Below are positions 51,526-61,461 of a DNA stretch of 64,000 nt, piece by piece (the first letter of the stretch is position 1; each line of letters opens with the position of its first letter). The notes beneath the pieces were generated by a model. The model had not been told where the DNA came from, did no database searches, and worked only from the letters and a program-made list of their open reading frames with translations. The stretch lies in assembly GCA_947253765.1 (NCBI GenBank), contig CAMYAK010000002.1, positions 1-64,000 on the forward strand, read 5' to 3'. The position numbers and the translations under genes were made by a program. Origin of the DNA: an uncultured Tissierellia bacterium. GTDB taxonomy: Bacteria > Bacillota > Clostridia > Tissierellales > Peptoniphilaceae.

Positions 51526-52926
51526 TGTCAGGGTTTCAGAATTCCCTGATACAATAACCTGAGCAATCACATCAGCCTTGCCGCAACCGGTTGTAAGGAT
51601 CAGGTCGCCGGGATGTACTTTTCCGCGGAGATAATTTAGGACATCTTCATAGGTTTCTAAATAAAGGGCCCGGTCTCCATTAGCATTTATCTTTTCAACA
51701 AGTTCTTCAGAACGGACGGATCCGTCATCAACTTCTCTGGCACCATAGATTTTTGTTATGAGTGCCAGGTCACAGTTGTTAAAGGATCGGGCAAAGTCGT
51801 TCATCAGGGTCCTTGTCCTGGAATATGTGTGGGGCTCAAATACGCAGAAGAGGTTACCGCTTACATGGGGTCTTAGGGCCTTTAGAGTCGCTCTTATTTC
51901 CTTAGGGTGGTGGCCATAGTCGGTGAGAACCCTGGCAGACTCGAATATGCCGACTTCTTCCATACGCCTATGTAAAGACCTGTAGTTTTCAAGTCCATTC
52001 TTAATACTTTCAAGGCTCAATCCGGCCTCATAGGCGGCTCCTGCAGCTGCCATGGCATTATAAATATTGTAATCACCCAAAATATTCAATCCTATGCGGA
52101 TCCTCTTGTCGCCGTATAAAATCAAATCGAAAGAAGGGTGGCCCATGGAGTCATAGCTTACATTTTCAGCAAAGATGTCGCAAGATCTGTCTTTCATAGA
52201 AAAGCTTACAACCCTGCCTTTAACATGGTCTTTTAAAGTGATTGAATTGGGGTCATCGGCATTAATTATGGCCCTTCCTTTCGCATCAAGATTGTCCATA
52301 TAAAGATTAAAAGTTTTGATGATGTCATCCAAGTCCTTATAGTAATCAAGATGGTCAACGTCTATATTCAGGACGACTGCTATGGATGGGAAATAAAAGC
52401 GGATGTTGCCCTTGTATTCACAGCCTTCAGCCAGAAAAATATCCTCTTTTCCGGCAAGAACATTGCCGCCAATTTCATCCAGTGAGCCGCCGATCAGAAT
52501 GGTGGGATCCCTATCTGTTTGTAAAAGAATCTCAGCCAGCATGGAGGTTGTTGTTGATTTTCCATGGGAACCCGAAACTGATATGGAATGGGCATAGTTT
52601 CTCATGAGGGCACCTAGGAACTCACCTCGTGTAATACAGGGCCTGCCTGTGTTTTTTGCGGCTATCAGCTCGGGATTTGTCGGAGCAATAGCATCGGTGT
52701 AAATGAAAAGATCCTGGTCTTTTATATTCTCGGCCTTTTGGCCTATATTAATCTCAATATCGAAGTTTTCAAGATGGCGGACATATTTACCCCTCTCACG
52801 GTCTGAACCGGAGACGATAAAGTTATGGTGGAAAAGAAGTTCTGCCAAGCCTGACATACTGACTCCGCCAATGCCGATAAAGTGGACTTTTTTAATTTTT
52901 TTATCATTTATATTAAAAGTGAACAT
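51508..52926 (-). CDS. murC: UDP-N-acetylmuramate--L-alanine ligase
   Basis: 472 residues. Adds L-Ala to UDP-MurNAc in peptidoglycan synthesis. UDP-binding fold with HFIGIGGVSMSGLAELL (about 15-31), ATP-binding SGSHGKSTTTSMLAEIL (about 117-133), central NIDVDHLDYYKDL, GDYNIYNAMAAAGAA, and C-terminal DYGHHPKEI and EPHTYSRTRTL motifs. AGGAGG precedes the ATG. It is transcribed away from glmU-like gene at 53134 and convergent with the TPR gene. Confidence 0.96.
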   Translation of the reverse strand: MFTFNINDKKIKKVHFIGIGGVSMSGLAELLFHHNFIVSGSDRERGKYVRHLENFDIEINIGQKAENIKDQDLFIYTDAIAPTNPELIAAKNTGRPCITRGEFLGALMRNYAHSISVSGSHGKSTTTSMLAEILLQTDRDPTILIGGSLDEIGGNVLAGKEDIFLAEGCEYKGNIRFYFPSIAVVLNIDVDHLDYYKDLDDIIKTFNLYMDNLDAKGRAIINADDPNSITLKDHVKGRVVSFSMKDRSCDIFAENVSYDSMGHPSFDLILYGDKRIRIGLNILGDYNIYNAMAAAGAAYEAGLSLESIKNGLENYRSLHRRMEEVGIFESARVLTDYGHHPKEIRATLKALRPHVSGNLFCVFEPHTYSRTRTLMNDFARSFNNCDLALITKIYGAREVDDGSVRSEELVEKINANGDRALYLETYEDVLNYLRGKVHPGDLILTTGCGKADVIAQVIVSGNSETLTAKAGN

Positions 52927-53133
52927 TGGTCCTCCTAAATGCCATTTAAAGCTTTAACCAATTTATCATAACACAATAATATCCTGATATCGTCATATAA
53001 TCCAAAAATGTCTGAAAATATAGCAGAATGTATAAAGCTTTTTTATCAAAGAGGGTCTTTTGTGTATAATGTATATGGTTACGGGAGTAATGACCGTGAT
53101 TTTTGATATTCTAAAAATCAGGAAGGAATTTTT

Positions 53134-54237
53134 ATGGAAAATCTTATTATTGATAATAAGTTTATAAGTAGTCAGAGGTCCCTGGGACAAGAGGACCTTG
53201 TTTTAATTCTAGGGAAAGACCCGTCATATTGGGTTGAAAAGGCCCTTAAAGAAGTGTCAGATGAGGGACTTAAAGGTTCCAATGAAGATCACGTTCTGAT
53301 GATCTCATCGGCCGCCTGCGGCATAGAAAAGAATTTTTTAAAGGCCTTTATCTTGAGTTCAAGTTTGGCAATTTTTGACCGCAACGGATATTTGGCGGCG
53401 TTTAAAATTCCTAAAAACTTGTTGGACGGGTTAAAGTATGAGTGCTGGGAAGATATAACCGAGAGCCTCAAACAAACCCTGTCCAACGGAAGCGATGTAA
53501 GTAATGTAGGCAAGTTCATAATGGACCAGCCCTCTCTTAACTCATTCAAAGATCTGGCTGAGATAAAGAAAAGGCTCATGTCCGTGATAAATCAGCACTG
53601 GATGGAAAAGTCGGTTAGGATTGACAGGCCGGACTTGGCTGAGATAGGCCCGGAAGTTGAAATCGGACCGGGATCTTGGATAAGCGGGCATGCTAAAATT
53701 ACCGGAAAAACAAAAATCGGCAGCCTTTGTAAAATAGAAGGCATATCTGAAATAAATGATTCACAAATAGGTGACGGAGTCAGGATCTGGAATTCCGTAA
53801 TAGAGGAGTCTGTCATGGAAGACGGCTCTAATATCGGCCCCTTCTCACACCTAAGACCAAAGGCCCACCTGGGCAAAAAGGTCCATGTAGGAAACTTTGT
53901 CGAGCTGAAAAAGGCAAGCATGGATGAAGGCAGCAAGGCGGGACACCTGGCTTACATAGGCGATGCCCAAGTAGGCAAAAATGTAAATATCTCATGCGGT
54001 GTAATTTTCTGTAATTATGACGGAAAGAATAAACACGTCTCAACTATAGGAGACGGTGTTTTCTTGGGCTCAAATGCCAATATAGTTGCACCTGTTGATA
54101 TAGAAGACGAAGCTTTTATAGCAGCAGGATCAACAATTACTAAGGATGTTGAAAATGGCGCCCTCGCCGTTGAGAGGGCCAAGCAGGTTAATTTACCGGG
54201 TTATGTGGAAAAAAAGAAGGCGGAAGGAAAGCTGTAA
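53134..54237 (+). CDS. GlmU homologue with eroded uridylyltransferase domain; intact-looking acetyltransferase half
   Basis: 367 residues against about 455 for GlmU. Residues about 136-367 align with the GlmU C-terminal half: linker helix (LAEIKKRLMSVINQHWMEKSV), then left-handed beta-helix hexapeptides (IGPEVEIGPGSWISG onward) with RPKAHLG, GNFVELKK, AGHLAYIGDAQVG (His271, the acetyl-transfer base) and NYDGKNK. The usual NIGAGT reads NISCGV (285-290). Residues 1-135 lack the LAAGxGTRM nucleotide-binding signature and seem a shortened remnant (DHVLMISSAACGIEKNFLKAFI resembles the GDxPL region). It probably acetylates glucosamine-1-phosphate only; a separate pyrophosphorylase would be needed. 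Genes downstream, prs-pth-mfd, match the glmU locus of B. subtilis. A TATAAT at 53065-53070 may be its promoter. Confidence 0.82.
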   Translation: MENLIIDNKFISSQRSLGQEDLVLILGKDPSYWVEKALKEVSDEGLKGSNEDHVLMISSAACGIEKNFLKAFILSSSLAIFDRNGYLAAFKIPKNLLDGLKYECWEDITESLKQTLSNGSDVSNVGKFIMDQPSLNSFKDLAEIKKRLMSVINQHWMEKSVRIDRPDLAEIGPEVEIGPGSWISGHAKITGKTKIGSLCKIEGISEINDSQIGDGVRIWNSVIEESVMEDGSNIGPFSHLRPKAHLGKKVHVGNFVELKKASMDEGSKAGHLAYIGDAQVGKNVNISCGVIFCNYDGKNKHVSTIGDGVFLGSNANIVAPVDIEDEAFIAAGSTITKDVENGALAVERAKQVNLPGYVEKKKAEGKL

Positions 54238-54262
54238 TTTCCTGTGGATTTAAGGAGGAAGC

Positions 54263-55216
54263 ATGGACAGGGTAGGTATGAAAATTTTCTCAGGCACGGC
54301 AAATTTGCCCTTGGCTAAGGAGATAGCCGATTATATGGGCGTTAAACTGGGAGATATGGAAATCGGACATTTTGTGGACGGTGAGATTTCAGTAAAAATA
54401 AATGAAACAGTCAGAGGAAGGGATGTTTTCCTGATCCAGCCGACATCTTATCCGGTAAACGAACACCTGATGGAAGCCTTGATTATCGCAGATGCTTTAA
54501 AGAGGGCCTCTGTAAACAAGATCAACCTGGTCATGCCATATTATGGATATGCCAGACAGGATAGAAAGACCGCAGGAAGGGAGCCCATCACTGCAAAATT
54601 GGTTGCAGACCTTCTGACAACTGCAGGAGTTGACAGGGTTATAACAGTAGACCTCCATGCAGGTCAGATCCAGGGATATTTTGATATACCTGTTGACCAT
54701 TTAAAGGGGGCCAACTTGCTCGCCGACTACTTTAAGCCTTTAGTGGGACAAGATGTCGAAGATTGGTGCGTTGTCTCTCCGGACCTGGGAGGTGTTACAA
54801 GGGCCAGGAGATTTTCACATCTCTTGGGCTTACCTATAGCAATACTTGAGAAATTCAGACCCAGACCTAATGAATCCGTTGTCGAAAATATAATCGGTGA
54901 TGTCAAAGACAAACATTGCATTATTATTGATGACTTGATTGATACGGCAGGAACTATAACGAATGCCGTTGAGTATCTTAAAAATCATGGCGGTGCAAAG
55001 GATGTATACATTGCCGCATCTCACGCCGTACTTTCAGGCCCCGCATGCAAGAGAATAGAACAGTCTCAAGTCATTAAATGCGTTGTCACCAACTCCATCC
55101 TCCTACCGGGAGATAAGAGAAACGGAAAAATTGAAGTTCTCTCAATTGCACCCCTCTTAGCTGAAGCTATGAGAAGAATTTTTAATTTTGAATCTGTAAG
55201 CGGGTTGTTCAGCTGA
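54263..55216 (+). CDS. prs: Ribose-phosphate pyrophosphokinase (PRPP synthase)
   Basis: 317 residues, class I enzyme. Makes PRPP from ribose-5-phosphate and ATP for nucleotide, His and Trp synthesis. Recognisable blocks: FSGTANLPLAKEIADYMG, DGEISVKINETVRGRDVFLIQ, YYGYARQDRK (ATP loop), ITVDLHAGQIQGYF, VVSPDLGGVTRAR, and the PRPP motif IIIDDLIDTAGT (about 219-230). AAGGAGG precedes the ATG. The stop shares a base with the pth start (TGATG). Confidence 0.97.
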   Translation: MDRVGMKIFSGTANLPLAKEIADYMGVKLGDMEIGHFVDGEISVKINETVRGRDVFLIQPTSYPVNEHLMEALIIADALKRASVNKINLVMPYYGYARQDRKTAGREPITAKLVADLLTTAGVDRVITVDLHAGQIQGYFDIPVDHLKGANLLADYFKPLVGQDVEDWCVVSPDLGGVTRARRFSHLLGLPIAILEKFRPRPNESVVENIIGDVKDKHCIIIDDLIDTAGTITNAVEYLKNHGGAKDVYIAASHAVLSGPACKRIEQSQVIKCVVTNSILLPGDKRNGKIEVLSIAPLLAEAMRRIFNFESVSGLFS

Positions 55217-55899
55217 TGGACTTGCTTATAATTGTAGGCTTGGGCAATCCCGGAAGCAGATATGAGGGGACCAGGCATAATGTGGGATTTAGGGCCATAG
55301 ACTTATTGGCTGAAAAAATGGGAATCAGTGTTGACCAGAACAAATGGGATTCCCTTATTGGAGAGGGACGCTTTGCCGGAAAAAAAATAATACTGGTGAA
55401 GCCCCAAACATATATGAACAATTCAGGTCTTGCGGTCGGAGAAATCCTGAACTTTTATAAAGCCTATGACGATGACCTGATCCTAATCCACGATGATATC
55501 GATATAGCATTGGGGACCATCAGGGTCAAGAGACACGGGTCATCGGGCGGCCATAACGGAATCAAATCAATCCTTTCAAGCATAGGTGACGGGGAGTTTC
55601 CCCGTGTAAAGATATCTGTCGGTCGAAGGCCTTGGAAAATGGACCTTGCAGATTTTGTCCTCAGCAAGTTCAATGATGAGGAGAAGAAGGTCATTGACGA
55701 GGAGATAGGGGCGGCATGCGACGCCACTATGATGATAATTGAAAGGGGACCGGACTATGCTATGAATGAATGGAATTCCTGGCAAGCCCGGTCACTTCCC
55801 GAAAAAAGTTCTGAAGATTTAAAAAAAGATAAAGAAGAGGAAAAGAAACGCCTTGACCAGGAAAAGTTTAAAAAACAGGCGGAAATGTGCGGAGACTGA
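55216..55899 (+). CDS. pth: Peptidyl-tRNA hydrolase with charged C-terminal tail
   Basis: 227 residues. Releases peptides from prematurely dropped peptidyl-tRNA. Catalytic His21 is in GTRHNVGF, Asp near 94 in IHDDIDIALG, with VGLGNPG at the start, PQTYMNNSG and SSGGHNGIKS. The enzyme normally ends near residue 190; here about 35 extra residues follow, mostly Lys/Glu (SEDLKKDKEEEKKRLDQE), predicted helical. The tail spans the overlap zone with mfd and could be recent. Start overlaps the prs stop. Confidence 0.94.
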   Translation: MDLLIIVGLGNPGSRYEGTRHNVGFRAIDLLAEKMGISVDQNKWDSLIGEGRFAGKKIILVKPQTYMNNSGLAVGEILNFYKAYDDDLILIHDDIDIALGTIRVKRHGSSGGHNGIKSILSSIGDGEFPRVKISVGRRPWKMDLADFVLSKFNDEEKKVIDEEIGAACDATMMIIERGPDYAMNEWNSWQARSLPEKSSEDLKKDKEEEKKRLDQEKFKKQAEMCGD

Positions 55900-58800
55900 T
55901 GAATCCTATTACTGCAATCCTTGCCGCTGACCCATATTTCAAACAACTGCTTACGTCACTTAAAGACGGCAAGGAAAAAATTTATTTACATGGTTTGACA
56001 GACGAATCAACAGGTCATTTTTTACTTTCTTTAATGGAAATGAGAAAAGGACCTGTTTTTGTCGTGTCTTCTGATGAAAAAAGGGCTATGGAGCTTGCAG
56101 AGGGCCTGGATTCAATAAGCGAAGGCAGGTCAATATATTTTCCTAAAGAGGAGTTTAACTTTTTCAGGGCAGACTCTGTAATATCCGGATATAAAAGCAG
56201 AAGGTTGGCCCTTATGTCCCGCCTTTGCAAGGGTGAAAACTTGGTCATATTTACGACCATGCAGGCCCTGGACAGGCCCATAAGCTCACCGAGAGACTTC
56301 AAAAGCAAGTGCCTTGAGATCAGCATAGGAGATGTCCTGGATATAGGAGACTTGGCGCATGACCTGAATGCAATGATGTATGAAAGGGTTATGACTGTTG
56401 AAGCCAGGGGACAATTTGCGGTAAGGGGCGGCATTGTCGATGTTTTCCCGCCATCGTCAGACCAAGCTTTTAGGATAGAATTTTTTGACAATGAGATTGA
56501 CAGCATAAGGAGTTTTTCGGTTGAAAGCCAGAGGTCCGATCAAAAGCTTGAAAAAGTTGAAATATGTCCGGCTGCAGAACTCATATTGACAGCTGAAGAC
56601 CTTGAGACGGCCGGCCGCAACATGAGAAAAGAGCTGGAGAAATCATTAAAAAATGCCAAAGAAGGAATTAATTACGAGCATTCAAAAGAAGTCTATGAAA
56701 AGATCATTGATGACATTGGAGCAGGGGAGCTGACCAATGCTTCCGATCTGGTTTTACCATATTTGTCGAAGGAACTGTTCTATAACATATACGACTATTT
56801 GCCGGATAATGCCTTGGTGGTCTTTGAAGATCTTGACCGTATCATTGAAAAAGAGGAAGGCATTTTAAAGCTGAAAGCTGAAGACAGGCTGGAGCTCTTT
56901 AAGCGGGGTGACCTGTTAAGGAGCCATATGGAATTCGGCAAGCCAAGCAGTCAAATATTGACAGAGCTCTCTCCATATAAGCAAATAAATATCAGCACAA
57001 TTTTAAAAAGAACCAGGAATTTTACGCCTGACGAGATCATCCGGGACAGGTCAATGCCCATAGAAAGCTATAAGTCAAGGATGGATGATTTTGTTGCGTC
57101 TTTAAAACGAAGAAGCAAGATGGGCTATAGGACTATAATTTTTGGCGGCAAAAGGCCCCAGGGTCTGTTTGACACCATTAAAAAATATTCGCTTGACATG
57201 AGGTTGGTTCTTCTAAGTGAAGGCGACGGGCCTATTAAAAAAGACCAACTTGAAGTTAAGCAGGGACAAATTATCTGGGTCAACAGGTCAATTCCAAAGG
57301 GCTTTTTATATCCGGATTCAAAAATATGTCTAATAAGTCTTAGCGATATTACCGGCAGGGCCAAGAGAAAAGTTGCCGGAAAGATAAGAAAGAAGCAAAA
57401 CTTTTTAAATTACCAGGACCTTGAAATAGGGGATTTTGTTGTCCACGAGAACTACGGCGTTGGAAAATATTCCGGAACTGAAAAGTTGACAATGGACGGG
57501 GTGAGCCAGGACTTCCTGAAGATTGAATATAGGGGAAGTGATGTCTTATATGTGCCGACTTCAGATATGAGCCTGGTTTCCAAGTATATGAGCAGGGAGG
57601 GTAAGACCCCAAGCCTATCTGGGCTTGGAAGCGGCGACTGGAAGAAGTCAAAGGCAAGGGTCAAAAAGGCTGTTGATGCTATAGCTGAAGACATAGTTAA
57701 GCTATATGCCGAGAGGTCCAAAATCAAGGGCTATGCCTTCTCAAAAGACTCTCCTTGGCAGAAGGACTTTGAGGACAGTTTCGCCTACGAAGAAACCCCG
57801 TCGCAACTCAGGGCTACAGAAGAAATAAAAGAGGATATGGAGTCGGACAAGCCGATGGACAGGCTCCTATGCGGTGATGTGGGATACGGTAAGACGGAAG
57901 TGGCATTGAGGGCGGCCTTTAAGGCCATTATGGACGGCAAGCAGGTTGCATTTTTATGCCCGACAACAATCCTGACCCAACAGCATTATCAGACAATGAC
58001 GGAAAGGTTTAAGGATTTTCCCTTAAGAATAGAATATCTCTCGCGTTTCAAGTCAATTGCCGACCAAAACAAAGTCATTAAAGATATAGAAGAGGGAGGG
58101 GTTGACCTGGTTGTCGGAACACATAGGCTCCTATCCAAAGATATCAAGTTTAAAGACCTGGGACTCCTGGTCATTGATGAGGAGCAGAGATTCGGCGTAA
58201 AGGATAAAGAAAAGGTAAAGAAGAAGTGGACCAACGTTGACGTATTAACCTTATCTGCGACGCCGATACCAAGGACTCTACAGCTATCCCTAACGGGGAT
58301 CAGGGATATGAGTTTGCTTGAAGAGGCTCCTGAAGAGAGGTATCCGGTAACATCTTATGTTATGGAATATGACGGACAGGTCATAAAGGATGCCTTGGAG
58401 AGGGAACTTGATAGGGAAGGTCAGGCCTATGTTATACATAACAGAGTTTACGATATAAACAGGGTGGCGGCCCACCTTCAGGTCATGTTGCCTGATGCCC
58501 GGATTGCCATCGCCAACGGTCAGATGAAAGCGAACGACCTGGAAAAGGTCATGGAAGACTTTGTAAAGGGAAACTATGACATCCTCCTGTCAACAGCGAT
58601 CATAGAGACCGGAATGGACATAGGCAGGGTCAATACATTGGTCATCCTAAATTCCGACAGGATGGGCCTGGCCCAGCTATACCAGCTCAAGGGAAGGATA
58701 GGGAGGTCGGACAGACGGGCCTATGCCTACTTCACCTATGAGAGGAGCAAGGTTGTCAGTGAAGTGGCTGAGAAAAGGCTCAAGGCGATCAAGGATTTTT

Positions 58801-59450
58801 CCGAATTCGGGTCAGGTTATAAAATAGCTATGAGGGATTTGGAACTGAGAGGAGCCGGGAACATCTTGGGTGAGAGCCAATCGGGCCATATCGATTCAAT
58901 AGGTTATGACCTGTATGTAAAAATGTTGGAAGAGGCTGTAAGAAAGGCTAAAGGCTTGCCTGATAGGATTGAGGAAGAGAATATTTCCGTAGATATAAAA
59001 GTCTCAGCATATATTCCGGAATCCTATATCCCCAACTCATCCGAAAAACTTTATTACTATCGACACATTGCCTTCATTGAAAAGGTTGAAGATTATAGTA
59101 CAATCATAGAGGAATTAATTGACAGATATGGAGATCCGCCTGAAAGCGTCATAAACCTGCTTGACCTGGTTATGATAAAGAAAATGGCTATGCGGGCAGG
59201 ATTCGGTCAGGTAAAGGAAATTGCCGGCTATGTTGAGCTGCGATACGATGAGTTTCAGAGTTTTTCAGTAGAGGAGCTTAAGGAGATATCAGAGACTTAT
59301 AAGGGTCCCATGTCTTTCGATTTTCAAAAACAGCCCAAGTTTAAGATTCTCTCAAATTCAAATAAAATCAAAAATGTTTCGAATTTGCTTGAGTTGATTT
59401 TGTCAATACGTAGGAAAAAAAGAAAAAATAAAAATTGGAGGAAGAAATGA
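55899..59450 (+). CDS. mfd: Transcription-repair coupling factor
   Basis: 1183 residues from ATG 55899 (TGATG overlap with pth; CGGAGA upstream); GTG at 55887 is a possible alternative. Mfd removes RNA polymerase stalled at DNA lesions and recruits UvrA. UvrB-like N-terminal domains (1-340, with ARGQFAVRGGIVDVFPP), RNA-polymerase-interacting domain near 505-575 (LEIGDFVVHENYGVGKYSG), helicase core with Walker A GDVGYGKTEVALRAAF (about 658), DEEQRFG, SATPIPRTLQ, TAIIETGMDI and QLKGRIGRSDR, then the TRCF C-terminal domain. The very end is Lys/Arg-rich. Confidence 0.96.
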   Translation: MNPITAILAADPYFKQLLTSLKDGKEKIYLHGLTDESTGHFLLSLMEMRKGPVFVVSSDEKRAMELAEGLDSISEGRSIYFPKEEFNFFRADSVISGYKSRRLALMSRLCKGENLVIFTTMQALDRPISSPRDFKSKCLEISIGDVLDIGDLAHDLNAMMYERVMTVEARGQFAVRGGIVDVFPPSSDQAFRIEFFDNEIDSIRSFSVESQRSDQKLEKVEICPAAELILTAEDLETAGRNMRKELEKSLKNAKEGINYEHSKEVYEKIIDDIGAGELTNASDLVLPYLSKELFYNIYDYLPDNALVVFEDLDRIIEKEEGILKLKAEDRLELFKRGDLLRSHMEFGKPSSQILTELSPYKQINISTILKRTRNFTPDEIIRDRSMPIESYKSRMDDFVASLKRRSKMGYRTIIFGGKRPQGLFDTIKKYSLDMRLVLLSEGDGPIKKDQLEVKQGQIIWVNRSIPKGFLYPDSKICLISLSDITGRAKRKVAGKIRKKQNFLNYQDLEIGDFVVHENYGVGKYSGTEKLTMDGVSQDFLKIEYRGSDVLYVPTSDMSLVSKYMSREGKTPSLSGLGSGDWKKSKARVKKAVDAIAEDIVKLYAERSKIKGYAFSKDSPWQKDFEDSFAYEETPSQLRATEEIKEDMESDKPMDRLLCGDVGYGKTEVALRAAFKAIMDGKQVAFLCPTTILTQQHYQTMTERFKDFPLRIEYLSRFKSIADQNKVIKDIEEGGVDLVVGTHRLLSKDIKFKDLGLLVIDEEQRFGVKDKEKVKKKWTNVDVLTLSATPIPRTLQLSLTGIRDMSLLEEAPEERYPVTSYVMEYDGQVIKDALERELDREGQAYVIHNRVYDINRVAAHLQVMLPDARIAIANGQMKANDLEKVMEDFVKGNYDILLSTAIIETGMDIGRVNTLVILNSDRMGLAQLYQLKGRIGRSDRRAYAYFTYERSKVVSEVAEKRLKAIKDFSEFGSGYKIAMRDLELRGAGNILGESQSGHIDSIGYDLYVKMLEEAVRKAKGLPDRIEEENISVDIKVSAYIPESYIPNSSEKLYYYRHIAFIEKVEDYSTIIEELIDRYGDPPESVINLLDLVMIKKMAMRAGFGQVKEIAGYVELRYDEFQSFSVEELKEISETYKGPMSFDFQKQPKFKILSNSNKIKNVSNLLELILSIRRKKRKNKNWRKK

Positions 59451-60364
59451 AAAATAAGATTATGAAATTATTAAGTTGCGGTCTGGCCCTGTGCCTTCTT
59501 CTATCAGGATGTGGCGGTAAAAAATATGCCACAGTAAATGGTGAAGACATAACCATGGATGAGTATAATACTCAGATGGATCTCCTGAAGAGCATGTTGG
59601 CGGCAAGGGCACAATTATCAAACACAGTTTCTCAGCAGCTGATTCAACAGACTGTAATAAAGCAGGATCTTAAGAAAAATAACGTAAAGGTCACTGACGA
59701 AGAGAAAAATGTTGATTATGAAGAGCTGGTCAAAAACTATGGCGGAGTTCAGCGATATCAGCAAGCTCTCCAGTTTCTTGACATAACTGATGAGCAGATG
59801 AGGAGCCTTCTCGTTCACGATACAGAGGCTCGTCTCCATAAGAAGATGTTCAATGAAAAGAACGTACCGGCCCAGGCCGATTTGGAAAAATACTTCAACG
59901 ACAACAAGGACAAGCTGATCCAGGTAGATTGCAGCCACATCCTTGTAAAAACTGAAGAAGAGGCGAAGAAAATCAAAGAGCGTCTTGCAGCAGGAGAGAA
60001 GTTTGAAGCTCTGGCCAAGGAATTGTCAAAAGACGATACCGGAAAGAACGGCGGAGCTTTGGGAACCAAGTCCCCGTCAACATATGTACCGGAATTTTCA
60101 GCAGCCCTCCTAAAATTGGCTGAGGGAGAAATTAGTGAGCCGGTAAAGACCAAGTTCGGATGGCATATAATTAAGGTTAATAAGAAGCTTGACACGCTTG
60201 AAAAGGTCAAGGACCAGGTCATTGCTGCCGTTAATGAGGAAAAATATAAAGAATACCTCGAGAAGCTGGTTCAAGGTGCCGACGTAAAGTTTGCAGGTCA
60301 GGAAGAATCTTCAAAATCTCAGGAATCATCAAAAGAAGCTCAAGAGAGTTCGGCAGCTAAATAA
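59447..60364 (+). CDS. PrsA-like peptidyl-prolyl isomerase lipoprotein
   Basis: 305 residues from ATG 59447 (GGAGG five bases upstream; TTG 59435 would place that site inside the gene). A signal peptide ends in the lipobox LLSGC with Cys22 as the lipidated residue. A SurA/PrsA N-terminal helical region (about 30-135) is followed by a parvulin domain (about 137-230: CSHILVKTEEEAKKIKERL, GKNGGALGTKS, FGWHIIKV). A Ser/Glu-rich tail closes it. PrsA folds exported proteins outside the membrane. It overlaps the mfd stop by four bases. Promoter-like TATAAA for gap lies after it. Confidence 0.92.
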   Translation: MKNKIMKLLSCGLALCLLLSGCGGKKYATVNGEDITMDEYNTQMDLLKSMLAARAQLSNTVSQQLIQQTVIKQDLKKNNVKVTDEEKNVDYEELVKNYGGVQRYQQALQFLDITDEQMRSLLVHDTEARLHKKMFNEKNVPAQADLEKYFNDNKDKLIQVDCSHILVKTEEEAKKIKERLAAGEKFEALAKELSKDDTGKNGGALGTKSPSTYVPEFSAALLKLAEGEISEPVKTKFGWHIIKVNKKLDTLEKVKDQVIAAVNEEKYKEYLEKLVQGADVKFAGQEESSKSQESSKEAQESSAAK

Positions 60365-60441
60365 AGTTAGTGTTATTGTGAAAATTGTGTAGAATATAAA
60401 GAGCGATAAATTTTGTTGAAATGAATAGTAGGAGGTTTTAG

Positions 60442-61452
60442 ATGGCAACTAAAGTAGCAATTAACGGTTTCGGACGTATCGGACGTTTGGCATTGAGAAG
60501 AATTCAGACCCTCAATGATATCGAAGTCGTAGCAATTAACGACTTGGTAGATCGTGAGTTCCTGGCTTATCTTCTCAAATACGATACTATGCAGGGGACA
60601 TTTGATGGAAAAATAAGCGTAAATGAAGATGGAATGACAGTAAACGGCAATAAAATTAAAATGTACCATGAACCGGACGCTTCAAAGCTTCCTTGGAAAG
60701 AACTTGGAGTTGATATAGTTCTTGAATGCACAGGCTTCTATACATCACAGGAAAAAGCTCAGGCCCACATTGATGCGGGTGCAAAGAAAGTTATTATTTC
60801 CGCTCCGGCCAAGGGTGCAGACATGAAGATGATCGTTTTCGGTGTAAATGAGAAGACACTAGACGGAAGTGAAACAGTTATTTCAGGAGCTTCCTGCACA
60901 ACAAACTGCCTCTCACCGATGGTTAAGGTATTGAATGACAACTATGGAGTTAAGTCGGCTCAGATGTCAACAATCCATGCCTATACAGGCAACCAGGCCA
61001 TCCAGGACACACCTAACAAGGCAAATAACTTCAGAAGAGGTAGGGCCGGGGCACAGAACACAGTTCCCACAAGTACAGGAGCCGCCAAGGCAGTCGGAAA
61101 GGTAATTCCTGAAGTAGAAGGCAAGATCGACGGTACAGCTTTACGCGTACCTGTTGCCACAGGTTCAATCACAGAGCTTTATTCAGTTCTTGAGAAGAAG
61201 GTAACTGTTGAAGAAGTCAACAAGGCCATGAAGGCCGCTTCAAACCCGTCATTCGCTTATAGTGAAGACGAGATTGTTTCTTCAGACGTTATCGGAACAA
61301 CAGCCGGATCAATATTTGATTCAACACTTACAAAGATAGTTGAAGCCGGTGATGTTCAGATCGTAAAAACAGTTGCATGGTATGACAATGAGTACGGCTA
61401 TACATGCCAGTTAATCAGAACCTTGGATTATTTCGCAAATTTGGTTAAATAA
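60442..61452 (+). CDS. gap: Glyceraldehyde-3-phosphate dehydrogenase (type I)
   Basis: 336 residues. Oxidises glyceraldehyde-3-phosphate with NAD and phosphate to 1,3-bisphosphoglycerate. NAD-binding INGFGRIGRLALRRI (about 7-21), catalytic Cys in SGASCTTNCLSPM (about 150-162), His in STIHAYTGNQ, and WYDNEYGY near the end. Strong AGGAGG site. TTATTG-16-TATAAA at about 60371-60398 may be its promoter. First gene of the glycolytic run. Confidence 0.97.
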   Translation: MATKVAINGFGRIGRLALRRIQTLNDIEVVAINDLVDREFLAYLLKYDTMQGTFDGKISVNEDGMTVNGNKIKMYHEPDASKLPWKELGVDIVLECTGFYTSQEKAQAHIDAGAKKVIISAPAKGADMKMIVFGVNEKTLDGSETVISGASCTTNCLSPMVKVLNDNYGVKSAQMSTIHAYTGNQAIQDTPNKANNFRRGRAGAQNTVPTSTGAAKAVGKVIPEVEGKIDGTALRVPVATGSITELYSVLEKKVTVEEVNKAMKAASNPSFAYSEDEIVSSDVIGTTAGSIFDSTLTKIVEAGDVQIVKTVAWYDNEYGYTCQLIRTLDYFANLVK

Positions 61453-61461
61453 GAGTGATAT

